64,000 nucleotides of DNA from Synechocystis sp. PCC 7509 (GCF_000332075.2 NZ_ALVU02000001.1:1054001-1118000), one strand, 5' to 3'; shown: positions 47,169-56,779, counted from the stretch's first letter. The notes: generated by a model from the letters alone, not told the origin. Program-made: numbers and translations.

Positions 47169-48746
47169 AATATTTTGACAATTTAAACCATTAAATTCAT
47201 TAAATTTCTGTACCACCGCTCTACGAATTGTTTCACGACACATATACATCGTAATAAAGCCTGGTGTAAAGAAAGAACCATCTTTATAGCCGTTAATTTT
47301 CTCAAAAATTAGACCAAGCACCGAAGCATTAATTAGTGTTTTATTTTCTTCTTGAATCTCCTCCGAACCTTCACTACTAAAATCATAAGCATTGAGAAAT
47401 TCAAATAAATATTCCAAAGCATTGAGATTACCCAATCGCCTTTTACCATTACTATTTTTTAAAACACTAGATGAAAAAATAGGCAGCTTTTCATCTCTGA
47501 GATTGCTAATAAAAATGGTTAACTGCTCGATATCCGTTGGCTCAAACAACGAACTGTTAAGATAAGGAATATTAGCAAAAATGGCTTTTATACTTGCATT
47601 GCGATCGCATTGCTTACGAGCTAGTACGTCAAAGAAAAGTCTATTAACATCACCATAACTTTGTACTTTTGTCAAGCTCAAAAAAGCAAAAGATTGATCG
47701 CCTTTATGATATTTGATTAATTGAGCTTCTAGTAACTTAAGGAAAAGAACACGATTTATCCAAGTGATTACTAACTCTAAACCAACATTAAAAAGTCTTT
47801 CTCCTTCAGAATCTCCAAACTGTTCCGGCTTTTCTATTCGAGAGATTTTGTCTAAACTATCAAGCTGATTGATGGCATTTTCAAGCAAAGAACCTGCAAC
47901 GCGATCGCCTTCTTTTTTGCGTCCGATTAGCTTTTTGCTACCTTCCTTTGTTTCCGTCAAGCCGATAATATACAACAACTCGTTATAAAAAGCCTTATCT
48001 AGTCTGTTGCTATCGTTAGCAAAGGGCAATTTTAATAAATGTTCTGGGGAAAACAGCTTAAATAATGCAATCAGTTCGTGATCGCCTTCTTCGTTACTAT
48101 TCCTCAAAAACCCGTCATAGTCGCGGATATCAAAATGGGTAAACTCAATTTCATTTTCAACGAGTGCGAGTGCGATCGCTTTTTTAGCAATTTGTGTATA
48201 GAAAAATTCAGTTTTTGTACTACTTAGTCTCCCGGCTTCAAAATCAGTAAATTGCTTTACCAGTGCTTTGTTTTGGACAAATAGCTGTTCAAAAGTCGTT
48301 GCATCAAAAATAAACCACTCGTAAATATTAGTTGCAACTAAGTATCTAATTTCAAGATTATTGCCTTTTATTCTTTCTCGCAAAAAGTATAAAACTAATT
48401 CCTGAAAAGCCTTAGTATTTAGATTGTCAACCGCCAGCATCTCGCCTTTATTGGTTGGCTTCTTAGCTTCCACAATTACACCAACATTGCTTTTAGCATC
48501 TTTGCCATTATGAATAACAAGATCGTTGCGACCTTTGGTATTGATAAAATGACTTGGACTATAATAGGTGTGCTTTAAAAAATCAGCAACAAGATTTTTA
48601 TGAAATTCCTCAGATTCAGTCTCATTGATTTGGTCGATTAGTTTAATTAGATTAGTTTTGAAAGTTTCAATATTCTCCCTGATTGGCTTAACTTTAAGGA
48701 ATGCTTTATTTAATGCTTGTCTTGGCGATAATTTTTTGGGTGTCAT
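47169..48746 (-). pseudogene. Type IIG-like restriction-modification gene, 5' part (nuclease)
   Basis: First 526 codons of the split gene, starting MTPKKLSPRQ. An N-terminal PD-(D/E)xK nuclease is visible as D75 (GRNDLVIHN) and E93-x-K95 (VGVIVEAKKP). A helical connector follows to the point just before methylase motif I. As it stands the frame runs ten codons into the IS and stops at 47136. Joining codon ATT at 47169 to GAT at 46256 reads CQNIDDLNEKITDKK without a shift, giving 1261 aa: nuclease, methylase and specificity in one chain. Confidence 0.9.
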
Positions 48747-48932
48747 GAAAAAAACTAAGAGTAATAAATATATTTACTCCAGTATGCCCAATTACTACTA
48801 AATTGGTTGTATTTTCTCCGGCGTTGGATGAATTACTTACAACCTATCTATTTAATAAAACTTAATGCCAAGTTGTAGCTCTAATGCGTACAGATTGGTG
48901 GTTAGTTAGAAGCAACAATTTATAGTGAAAAA

Positions 48933-49421
48933 ATGAAACAAGAGCGATCGCGCGATTCTTTAATTACGATTCTGCTGCCAATATCATTAATTTTTGGTTT
49001 AGTTTTACTTTTGAGTCTAAATACCGGAGAGTCGAGTATCCCCGAAGAAAGCAGCCCTTTAGAGTCTGGGCTTAAAGTCATAGTTGATTATTTAGCAGTA
49101 GGGGCAGAAATTGCCGCCGCTTTAGTTATTGGTAGCGCGGTTGTACGGGCGATCGCTACCTATTTGCGCCAGTTATTTTCTCGTTCTAGGCAACATCAAG
49201 ATGCTACCGAATCTATCCGCCTAAAATTAGGACGATTGTTGACTTTGGGATTGGAATTTACTGTTGCTAGTGACATTCTCCGCACTGCTGTCGCACCCAC
49301 GCGCCAAGATATTTTAAACTTGGGGGCGATCGTACTGTTAAGAACTTTACTTAATTACTTTTTAGAACAGGAAATTAGACAAGGAGAAGAAAGCCATCCT
49401 AGTGAACAAGAACGCAATTAA
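48933..49421 (+). CDS. DUF1622 family membrane protein
   Basis: 162 aa with an N-terminal transmembrane helix (about 10-26) and two further hydrophobic helices in the DUF1622 core: VDYLAVGAEIAAALVIGSAVVRAI, then RLKLGRLLTLGLEFTVASDILRTAVAPTRQDILNLGAIVLLRTLLNYFLEQEI, the family signature. Function unknown; inner-membrane location inferred. Monocistronic, divergent from the R-M gene by 186 bp, and followed by a hairpin. Confidence 0.88.
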   Translation: MKQERSRDSLITILLPISLIFGLVLLLSLNTGESSIPEESSPLESGLKVIVDYLAVGAEIAAALVIGSAVVRAIATYLRQLFSRSRQHQDATESIRLKLGRLLTLGLEFTVASDILRTAVAPTRQDILNLGAIVLLRTLLNYFLEQEIRQGEESHPSEQERN

Positions 49422-49434
49422 GTTAAAAAAAATA

Positions 49435-49458
49435 ACAGACGCTAAATATAACGTCTGT
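49435..49458 (+). terminator. hairpin after the DUF1622 gene
   Basis: ACAGACG (49435-49441) and CGTCTGT (49452-49458) form a 7-bp stem 14 bases past the stop codon, preceded by an A-run. Probable terminator, weak T-run. Confidence 0.5.
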
Positions 49459-49503
49459 AGCCTAGTAATTATCAGTTGTTTGCCCCTTCGTAAACCTCTC
49501 AGG

Positions 49504-49660
49504 ACTAGATCGATCAACTCAAGCGGTCTCGCCCTAGTACGCCTTTTACACTTCATGGAAGTCCCACCGGGTAGGGCGTACTAGGGCGAATGACCGTACA
49601 GTCAAGATCGAGCTAGTGATGCGTGCTTGAACTAAACGCAAGGATGGCGATCCACCATCC
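49504..49660. ncRNA. candidate structured RNA or palindromic element
   Basis: Gene-free but highly structured. Outer stem ACTAGATCGATC (49504-49515) with GATCGAGCTAGT (49606-49617), 11 of 12 pairs. Inner stem GGTC plus TCGCCCTAGTACGCC (49525-49543) with GGCGTACTAGGGCGA-AT-GACC (49575-49595), 19 pairs with a 2-nt bulge. A small ACTTC-ATG-GAAGT hairpin sits in its loop. Two further hairpins follow: TGCGT/ACGCA (49620-49640) and GGATGG/CCATCC (49642-49660). No T-run and no known RNA family recognised. It could be a small RNA on either strand, or a miniature palindromic transposon remnant. Confidence 0.5.
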
Positions 49661-49696
49661 GGATTGCAAGGCTGTTACCAACTAAAATTACTCAAT

Positions 49697-51337
49697 TTAA
49701 TATTGTCGGGCGTGTTGCATTCGCAACGCTAAAATGTGTTCGCAAGGGCCTTTATACAGCTTGTTTTGCTGATGCCAATTGCAAGTACATTCTGCGTTAA
49801 TTATCCGCTCATCGGTGTCTACTGTCAAGGATGGGTGGTAGTTTTTCTCGCGTTCTGTAACATTTCCTTGTAAGGTGAATGAGCCTGTAGCACCGCCAGT
49901 AATATTTGTAACTTGAACGTTGTTATCAATTAAAAAACGGGTGGCTTTTTCTTCCCGATCATTGGCAAATCGCAGCCTTTCCATTGGTAAAGGTTCGCGG
50001 CTAAGTTCTCGGATACGGTAGACTTGCTTGTTTAAGTCGTAAATAGCCCGTCCTGCTTGGGTGTACGCGCCTAAAGCGCCGAGAATAACTACTCGATTGA
50101 GGTTTAATCGTTCGGCGAGACTATCGACGCTTTCTACCCAGTTTTTCTTAAGTTCGTTGTAAATATGTTGCTGCGTCCACTTGTCTATATCGGCACGAGG
50201 AGCCATAAGATCGAAGTTACCAGATTGCGCCCAATCGTTTGCTGTCCATCCTGATAAACCGAGGGTAAAAGACATATCGCCTAAGTCAGCGACGTAGAAT
50301 GAAGGCATCCCCGTACCTAGTAAGTAAACCGAAAACTTTTTGGCAATGGGAATTAGGCGTTCTAAGATATTAAGGCGGCGACGACCCCAAATGCGGATTT
50401 CTTGCTCATGCAAGCCAGTGTAAGGCGATCGCGTACAAACTAATTCTATTCCCCAAGGTTCAAATTTTACCTTCACTGGTTGACCTGGTTTAAGAATATA
50501 GCGCATACTACGAGGGCCTTTTTTCTCTTTGTGGCGGCGGAGAATAAAGCAGATATTATAAATATCCATTGGGTGCAAATCAAAGTGAGTTGCGGGTAAA
50601 GACATCGCCGAACTAACTTGTAAAAAGCCTCTTACCCAACTATCAGGTAAATCAATTTTGACTTCTTTATAATCGGCTTCGTTGGTTGTTTTAACGTCAA
50701 AGCCGGAGGGGTCAATTTCAAAGCGAGTATTTTTATAACTGCGGATTTTTTGAAACTCATCGTACAAAGCGGCGGAGTAGTCAATATTTGTAGTTCCGCA
50801 AGCAAATTCGCTGATGTTTTTAAATATTTCGTAACTAGCACTAAGTCTCCCATAACTTGATTCATCTTGACTAAAACATTCAAAAAATACCTCGTCAGGA
50901 TGAACGGTAATTACTGGATCTAAAACAAACCAAGCATCTCGATCTTTTTGATAAAGATATTCAAAGTAACGGCTTTGAGCGTTGTAAAAAGGGGCGCGTC
51001 GGTCGTAATTTCGGCGGTTTAATTCTTGAAATTCTTGCTGTAATTGATTGAGGCGGTTTTTTACTTCAGCGCTTTGGGCGGCAAGTAATTCTAAATCTAA
51101 GTTTTGCTGATTTGCTGCCCATTCTTTGTAAGCTGTTTTATCTTTTGGTTTGAAGCGCATATCGGAAACAACAACGTTATGTAAGGCGCTGATTGCTTCT
51201 CTAAATGCCACATTTTGCCGCAATTCTCCGACAAAATAAGTGGGCTGGCGCAAGGTGTCAGGAGAAAATGACATTTGAGTATTTGCGCTGTTTTCGTTTA
51301 TTACGGTGCTGCCTTTGTAATTGTAGTTAAATTCCAT
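49697..51337 (-). CDS. SWIM zinc-finger protein
   Basis: 546 aa. The C-terminus carries a SWIM zinc finger CxC-x(n)-CxH: C517, C519, C532 and H534 in CTCNWHQQNKLYKGPCEH. The long N-terminal part has no motif I recognise (mixed alpha/beta, with PATHFDLHPMDIYNICFILRRHKEK and VRGFLQVSSAMSLP), and the middle HIYNELKKNWVESVDSLAERLNLNRVVILGALGAYTQAGRAIYDL looks like a helix-turn-helix. It starts 38 bp after the WGR gene, so the two form an operon. SWIM proteins of this kind are partners of WGR proteins, MoxR ATPases and vWA proteins in other bacteria. Function unknown. Confidence 0.85.
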   Translation of the reverse strand: MEFNYNYKGSTVINENSANTQMSFSPDTLRQPTYFVGELRQNVAFREAISALHNVVVSDMRFKPKDKTAYKEWAANQQNLDLELLAAQSAEVKNRLNQLQQEFQELNRRNYDRRAPFYNAQSRYFEYLYQKDRDAWFVLDPVITVHPDEVFFECFSQDESSYGRLSASYEIFKNISEFACGTTNIDYSAALYDEFQKIRSYKNTRFEIDPSGFDVKTTNEADYKEVKIDLPDSWVRGFLQVSSAMSLPATHFDLHPMDIYNICFILRRHKEKKGPRSMRYILKPGQPVKVKFEPWGIELVCTRSPYTGLHEQEIRIWGRRRLNILERLIPIAKKFSVYLLGTGMPSFYVADLGDMSFTLGLSGWTANDWAQSGNFDLMAPRADIDKWTQQHIYNELKKNWVESVDSLAERLNLNRVVILGALGAYTQAGRAIYDLNKQVYRIRELSREPLPMERLRFANDREEKATRFLIDNNVQVTNITGGATGSFTLQGNVTEREKNYHPSLTVDTDERIINAECTCNWHQQNKLYKGPCEHILALRMQHARQY

Positions 51338-51375
51338 AAGATTTATTTGTTCTGAACGGTTTTATCAGTCACCTA

Positions 51376-54300
51376 TTACCTAACTTCTACAGTTGGTTTA
51401 ATTGCTATTGGTAAAGGTATTTGCGGGTATTTTATATGAATTTTTAGCATTATTTGCAAGGCGGAGGCTTTATCGCCAATTGCGACTGTTGCAGATTGCT
51501 GGGTAAGAATTTCTGCAACTATTTGGGCTGCTACTTCGCTTTTTTGAGCTTCAGTTTCCAAAAAACTAAAAATTCTCTGTTTTGCTACTCTCCCGCGATT
51601 GACGCTGCATAAAATTCTCATGAAATACGGGGTTAATTCTTGCAAACGTTCGGGATTATTTGCGCCATAGTTTTCTAAATAATTAGTCACAAATAGCTGC
51701 ATATCTGCGGAGGGATGTTCGCTAAGTTTTAATAGATATTCTTGTCCAAAACTTTCTTGAAAGTTGCGAGTTACTAAATCTCTCCCAAATTGACGCACAT
51801 CTTCTCTCACGCTGTCACAAATACTTACCATTACTTCCGGTGTCCAATCTTTTTCAGTGGTAAAAATTGTGGTGGCAAACTCTCTAGAATCATTCCATTT
51901 TGATTCTAATAAACGTACAGCCGATCGCATTTGTTCCGAGTTATGGCGTATTTGCGGCAAAACAAGCTGAAACATTTGTCTAGCTGCTTCCCGAATTGCT
52001 AGTATTTCGTGACTTGCAAGTTTTACTATTTCGCTAATGGAAAATTCTGGTAAAAAGTTGCTGCTGTTGGCTTGCAATACAATTCCTCCCAATTCTTGCG
52101 CTAAAGCAGATTTATTCCGAATTAATAGCATAGTTGTATCTTTGCTAATGCTAGACATTCCACTTAACAAGTCTTCGCGCATTAACTGCACTAAATCTTT
52201 GTGAACTCCATCATGGTTTTCTGGGGTAAGGAGAAAAAGGATTAATTCAAGAGCGATCGCACTAGCAAATTCTGTATTATTATTGGCTAAACGTTTAATT
52301 ACTGGGCGAATGGCGTGGCGAATCTCTGGTACGGCGTTGATTGCCATTGCCACAAGTAAAGTGCGATTATTTAAGAGTTTTTCATCGGGTAATTGTCCAA
52401 AAATCCTCACTCCTATACCCCTAACTGATGCGTGAGGGGAAGCTAAAAGAAACTCTATTAAGTCTGAGGGTAAATCTGCCGCTTTAGTGTCATGATTGAG
52501 CAAAATTCGCGCCCCCAACTCTTGAATTTCTGACATTGGGTGTTGTAATAAATCCAAAATGATCCCAAAACCTAGGCTGCGCAGTTGAGGAGTAAAGCTA
52601 AGTAGTAAGGTTTGGCTAATGTCATGCGCTATTTGAGTTTGAGTTGGTTGTAATGCTAGTAGCGCCGAGATTATTTGCCCGATTAGTAATTTAGCTGTAG
52701 CATCGTTTAAAATGGCTGAACTTAGCAACCTCCGGGCAAAGGCGCGAGTTTCGGATTGGTTGCTAATAACTAAACCTGCAATTAAGTTACTTACAGAAGT
52801 TAAAAAGTATTCTTTTTTCGCTTCAATCCAACTATAAGATTGGGTACGAGCATTTTGTAAGATGCAATTGGCAACCGCTAATACTAATTGTGAATTTGGT
52901 TGAGTAGGATTGTAATGAGTAAGGGCAAGTTCAAAACCCAATTCGGCGGTAACTTCGTAGGGTTTAGCGAGTAGTTTAATTGTGGTGTCAATGTTTAAAT
53001 TATTGTAGTCTGGGCAGCTACGAAAAGCTTTTACAGCAAACTGGTGTACTGGGCGACATTCACTCCCTAGAATTAGCTGTAATAAAGCGGTAGGTTTTTG
53101 TTGCCATAATTGCGGAAACGCCTCCTCTCTAATCGTCGGTTCTTTGTCTCCTGGTTGGTAAGATGGGCTGCAACGCCAAGATTGGGAATGATGGATGTAG
53201 CGCTGACTGTGTTCGTAGAGAATATGGTTAAAAGTTGTGTAATTAGCGTAGGCATCCCAATTTATAGTAATGACTTCGCGTCTACGAGTTTGTTGATTCC
53301 ACTTAAAATAGCTGATTTGACGCACTGGTGCAGCATCGGCATCAACGTATTGTAAAAGAATACCAACAGCTAAATTGACATAATTAGCATCGCCTTCTTC
53401 TCCCAACTGCTTGAGAGTACGCCATACCCGCCGCCGCAGATATTCACGAGTTTGTTTACTATAGGCTTTGGTTGACTTAGGACTTTTAAGTTCTGTAGCA
53501 TGGATTCTAGGCTTGCTAACAAGAATGGATCTTTGATTAACTGCATCCCAGCGCCAATTATTTGTACGCTTATTGTCAAAGGTACTGGGTTCTTTTTCAA
53601 AAGCATAAGCAAGAATACCAAAAACTTCTGCGTCGTGGCGATACTCGGCAATTTTAAAGATATGGCGCAGACGTTGGAAATAGTTGGGTTTTAAAGGTGC
53701 TTCGCAAATAGCATCTAGCAATGCAGGGCGCACAAATTCGTTATCTATTTGATAAATTGTGTCTAAAACGGCAAAACGTTGATATTCGTTTGTTGTTAAA
53801 TAATCTTTGAGTGCGATCGCAAATCCTGTACTATTTAGCGCTAAATCCCTTAACTGCGGGGGTAATTGAGCAATTTTTTGGGCTTTCATTTCCTCCCGCG
53901 CTGCGGTATCTGATAGCTTATACAAGGCTTCCCAGGCAATGCGGCGGACAAATTCAAATTCGGCGGAATTTTGAGTAAGCTGTTGTAAAGGTGCGATCGC
54001 ACTATTATCGCCACACCATCCCAAAGCCCAAGCTATACAGTAATCTCGCAATAGTTCGCCCGTGCCAATTAGTTGAATTAGAAGCGGTGTAGCTTCTCTA
54101 ATTTTTAGTTCTCCAGCCCGCCAAATTGCCCGATCTAAATTCCATTTACTGCGGTTTCTACCTGCTAAACAATTAAGAATTTGGGCGTGTCGAGGGTTGT
54201 TATCAATCGTTGTTAGCGGTGAGATTATTACCGGAATTACAGTTTGTTTTGCAGGTAAATTATTTGGTTCGCAATAGCCTTTTTGAATTTGCGTTTCAAC

Positions 54301-54498
54301 TAATTTGTCAAATACTTTCTGCGCCTCGGTTTGGGCTATGGGCTGAACGGTTTTTATACCTTCTTTTAAACTAGCGCCGCGCTTGCCGTAGCGGAAGTTA
54401 ACTGTATATAAGTTGCCTATTTGACATAGATCGATTTCATAGATTTTATCGGAACTACCTTGTTGATAAATTAAGGTTGTTCTTTTAATTAATTGCAT
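51376..54498 (-). CDS. WGR-domain HEAT-repeat protein
   Basis: 1040 aa. Residues 1-75 form a WGR domain (LIKRTTLIYQQGSSDKIYEIDLCQIGNLYTVNFRYGKRGASLKEGIKT), the nucleic-acid-binding fold found in PARPs and in E. coli MolR/YehI. The rest is an alpha-solenoid of HEAT-like repeats (for example AIWRAGELKIREATPLLIQLIG, AIAPLQQLTQNSAEFEFVRRIAWEALYKL, ELGARILLNHDTKAADLPSDLIEFLLASPHASVRGIGVRIFG). No catalytic domain. First gene of the operon with the SWIM protein. A role in DNA or stress response is suggested by the domains only. Confidence 0.87.
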   Translation of the reverse strand: MQLIKRTTLIYQQGSSDKIYEIDLCQIGNLYTVNFRYGKRGASLKEGIKTVQPIAQTEAQKVFDKLVETQIQKGYCEPNNLPAKQTVIPVIISPLTTIDNNPRHAQILNCLAGRNRSKWNLDRAIWRAGELKIREATPLLIQLIGTGELLRDYCIAWALGWCGDNSAIAPLQQLTQNSAEFEFVRRIAWEALYKLSDTAAREEMKAQKIAQLPPQLRDLALNSTGFAIALKDYLTTNEYQRFAVLDTIYQIDNEFVRPALLDAICEAPLKPNYFQRLRHIFKIAEYRHDAEVFGILAYAFEKEPSTFDNKRTNNWRWDAVNQRSILVSKPRIHATELKSPKSTKAYSKQTREYLRRRVWRTLKQLGEEGDANYVNLAVGILLQYVDADAAPVRQISYFKWNQQTRRREVITINWDAYANYTTFNHILYEHSQRYIHHSQSWRCSPSYQPGDKEPTIREEAFPQLWQQKPTALLQLILGSECRPVHQFAVKAFRSCPDYNNLNIDTTIKLLAKPYEVTAELGFELALTHYNPTQPNSQLVLAVANCILQNARTQSYSWIEAKKEYFLTSVSNLIAGLVISNQSETRAFARRLLSSAILNDATAKLLIGQIISALLALQPTQTQIAHDISQTLLLSFTPQLRSLGFGIILDLLQHPMSEIQELGARILLNHDTKAADLPSDLIEFLLASPHASVRGIGVRIFGQLPDEKLLNNRTLLVAMAINAVPEIRHAIRPVIKRLANNNTEFASAIALELILFLLTPENHDGVHKDLVQLMREDLLSGMSSISKDTTMLLIRNKSALAQELGGIVLQANSSNFLPEFSISEIVKLASHEILAIREAARQMFQLVLPQIRHNSEQMRSAVRLLESKWNDSREFATTIFTTEKDWTPEVMVSICDSVREDVRQFGRDLVTRNFQESFGQEYLLKLSEHPSADMQLFVTNYLENYGANNPERLQELTPYFMRILCSVNRGRVAKQRIFSFLETEAQKSEVAAQIVAEILTQQSATVAIGDKASALQIMLKIHIKYPQIPLPIAIKPTVEVR

Positions 54499-54813
54499 AG
54501 GAATATATATAAAAGCTTATTACTAATTATATTCCTAGTTAATAAGATATCCTGAACTTATTGCAGTTAGTTTTTGTTAAATCTTTATAAGCTTAACTTT
54601 ATAATTAAAAATTGATTTTTTAGTTAAATAACTATGTGTGAACCTACTATCTTTGCAACCCAAACAATCTGATACTTTTAGATGTCTTACCAGCTAGAGG
54701 AATTTCGGCAAAGTTTGGTTATACGCTTCACCCTAAAACTAAATTTTTGCTTACCAACTTCTAGGTAAGGTGAAAACTCCACAGTGCCAACTTTACGGGG
54801 GACTTACATTATT

Positions 54814-54854
54814 AAAAAAAGACCAGCCTACCACAGCTAGTCTATAAATTTTTT
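54814..54854. terminator. bidirectional terminator
   Basis: AAAAAAA-GACCAGC (54814-54826) pairs with GCTAGTC (54836-54842) and leads to TTTTTT at 54849-54854. The A-run and T-run make it usable from both strands; it probably ends the NFACT transcript. Confidence 0.55.
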
Positions 54855-54859
54855 CTTAG

Positions 54860-54956
54860 ATTGTCGTTTGATTCCAGGAAACCCAACTGTGCTATCCCAA
54901 AGCTTCAGCTAGTAGAAATCTGTGCTTTTATTGTAACAGGAAACACAGACTTTTTT
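54860..54956 (+). ncRNA. candidate small RNA ending in an intrinsic terminator
   Basis: A + strand terminator (TCTGTG 54919-54924, CACAGA 54944-54949, T-run 54951-54956) stands with no + strand gene before it. The stretch upstream carries AGGAAACC and, in the terminator loop, AGGAAACA, similar to the GGAAACA motif of the cyanobacterial Yfr2 family. A promoter was not identified. Tentative. Confidence 0.3.
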
Positions 54957-55039
54957 ATAAAAGTTCACAGTATCTTGACATACTACTCTCAAAATAGATA
55001 TGTAAAGCTTAAATTTACGTCTAAATCAAGAGGACAAAA

Positions 55040-56779
55040 TTACAAATTACTAATTACCGGATTGAAGTTACTCGGCTTTCCCCACAAAATGCGTTCTTGC
55101 TTATAAATAGCAATACCAGGTTTAGCGCCCTTAGGCTTATAGACGTGCTTGGGTTGAGTATAAACTACCGGAACGCGATCGCTTTGACGGGAACGACTGT
55201 AGTAAGCAGCTAAATCCGCAGTAAATTGTAAATCGCGGTCTTCTGCTACAGCACCGGGTTCTAGGCGCAATAGTACGTGAGCGCCAGGAATTTCTTGAGC
55301 GTGAAACCACAAATCGTAATCATTGGCTAGGCGAAAAGTTAAGCGATCGTTTTGCTGATTATTACGCCCGATTAAAACCTCAAAGCCGCTAGGAGTGCGA
55401 AACCTATGAAAATTTGGGGTTGTGTCAGTTTTAGAAGTAGGACGCAGGTATTGCAAACCTTCCAGAATCTTTTGCCCAATTAATTCCTCGCGGATTTCAT
55501 AAAGTGCATCTAAATCGGCGATTGATTGATACTTATCTATTTGAGAAATTGCATTTTCTACCTGCTCTAAATAGTCAATCTCTCCCTGTACGTCGTTTAG
55601 TAATGGCTCTACCGCACCACGAGCGCGTTTAAGCTTGCCTACTTGTTTATAAAGCTTTTGAGCGTTTTGGACGGCGTTTTTTTCCGGCTCTAAACCAATT
55701 GTTACAGGTTGACTTGTATCAAAATCAAGCAAAACAATTTCTTTCATCCCCAGTTGCCATGCTGGCAAATTAGCCATCAACAAGTCGGCTTGCTGGCGGT
55801 ACACATCCGCCCCTTCGGACTGCTGCAAGCGCTCCGTAAAAGTTCGAGCTTTGAGCCGCAATTTTTCCAAAATATTGCTCAGTTTTTGCAACAATTGATT
55901 GCGTAACTGAATAAATTCTTGCTGATTTAACTCCTGTGTATAGTAAAAATCGAGCAACTCTTGAGTATTGGCAACGGGTTTTGTTACTTCCCAACCCATT
56001 ACTGTATAACCTTTAGCAGTCCAGCCAGGAAAAAATTGTAGTTTCTCTAAGTTTTGCAACCATTCCAGCCAACGGCTAAATAACCTTTGCCAATCGGCGG
56101 GTTCTAAACTGGTGGTAGATTGTTCTGGATCTAAATCTGCTGCTCGTACCATTGACTGTACCAAAGCTGGACTCAAACCCCGGTAACTTTTGAGTAAACA
56201 GCGTCCTATTGGACCTGGAACTAAGTTTACTCGTTCAATCCAACGCGAATTTTCCTCCTTCACCGATGGTACAGTACCGCTCAATGATGGGGGCAATTCG
56301 TAAGTTTGCCCGGTTTGAATTGGACGAACACTTGACTGCTGTTGGCTGACTTGGTGCGCCGCCGTGACGATAACATTACTAGCATCGGTAAGAATAACGT
56401 TGCTGTATTTGCCCATAATTTCTACATACAAATGCCACAGAGCGCTTTCTCCGGGACGACGGGCAAATTGCAAATCAATCACCCGTTCCCAAGGGGCGAC
56501 TTCTTCAAGCGCCACTAGCGCCAAACCATTTAACTGATGAATCAATTGTTGACTAAAGGTAAAAGTATCAGGACTTCGCGGCGGCGGTGAACCCATACAA
56601 AAATGCGCCGCTTGGGGATGCCAGCATATTTCTAGCCATCCTCGCTGATTTAATGTGCGTAAAGCGATCGCAATTGTAAAGCGGTTTCGTTGGTATACTT
56701 GCTCGGTACGCGCTGGTAGCCACAACGTCCGAATTTCGCAAGTAGAAGCAATTAAAGTTGTCAAGTCAACAGGTTGCAA
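55040..56779 (-). CDS. NFACT family protein (Rqc2/FbpA-like)
   Basis: 579 aa. NFACT-N and helix-hairpin-helix regions (MQPVDLTTLIASTCEIRTLWLPARTEQVYQRNRFTIAI...RGLSPALVQSMVRAADLDPE), a coiled coil about 290-420, and the C-terminal NFACT-R domain (FHRFRTPSGFEVLIGRNNQQNDRLTFRLANDYDLWFHAQEIPGAHVLLRLEPG). Bacterial members (RqcH) bind stalled 50S subunits and add C-terminal alanine tails in ribosome quality control; whether this one does so is inferred. Divergent from the remA-like gene by about 210 bp. Confidence 0.93.
   Translation of the reverse strand: MQPVDLTTLIASTCEIRTLWLPARTEQVYQRNRFTIAIALRTLNQRGWLEICWHPQAAHFCMGSPPPRSPDTFTFSQQLIHQLNGLALVALEEVAPWERVIDLQFARRPGESALWHLYVEIMGKYSNVILTDASNVIVTAAHQVSQQQSSVRPIQTGQTYELPPSLSGTVPSVKEENSRWIERVNLVPGPIGRCLLKSYRGLSPALVQSMVRAADLDPEQSTTSLEPADWQRLFSRWLEWLQNLEKLQFFPGWTAKGYTVMGWEVTKPVANTQELLDFYYTQELNQQEFIQLRNQLLQKLSNILEKLRLKARTFTERLQQSEGADVYRQQADLLMANLPAWQLGMKEIVLLDFDTSQPVTIGLEPEKNAVQNAQKLYKQVGKLKRARGAVEPLLNDVQGEIDYLEQVENAISQIDKYQSIADLDALYEIREELIGQKILEGLQYLRPTSKTDTTPNFHRFRTPSGFEVLIGRNNQQNDRLTFRLANDYDLWFHAQEIPGAHVLLRLEPGAVAEDRDLQFTADLAAYYSRSRQSDRVPVVYTQPKHVYKPKGAKPGIAIYKQERILWGKPSNFNPVISNL

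Larger units (their letters stand above)
54499..55039. other. 541-bp spacer with nested hairpins and two + strand terminators
   Basis: Upstream region of the WGR-SWIM operon and downstream of the NFACT gene. It holds nested inverted repeats near 54725-54775 (TTCACC/GGTGAA around CTTACC/GGTAAG), a terminator at 54814-54854 and a possible small RNA at 54860-54956. No convincing protein gene. Confidence 0.55.

Noticed and set aside
54861-55106. 81-codon + strand frame.
   Set aside because: It starts inside a terminator-rich spacer, reads through an intrinsic terminator and overlaps the 3' end of the NFACT gene; codon pattern is not protein-like.
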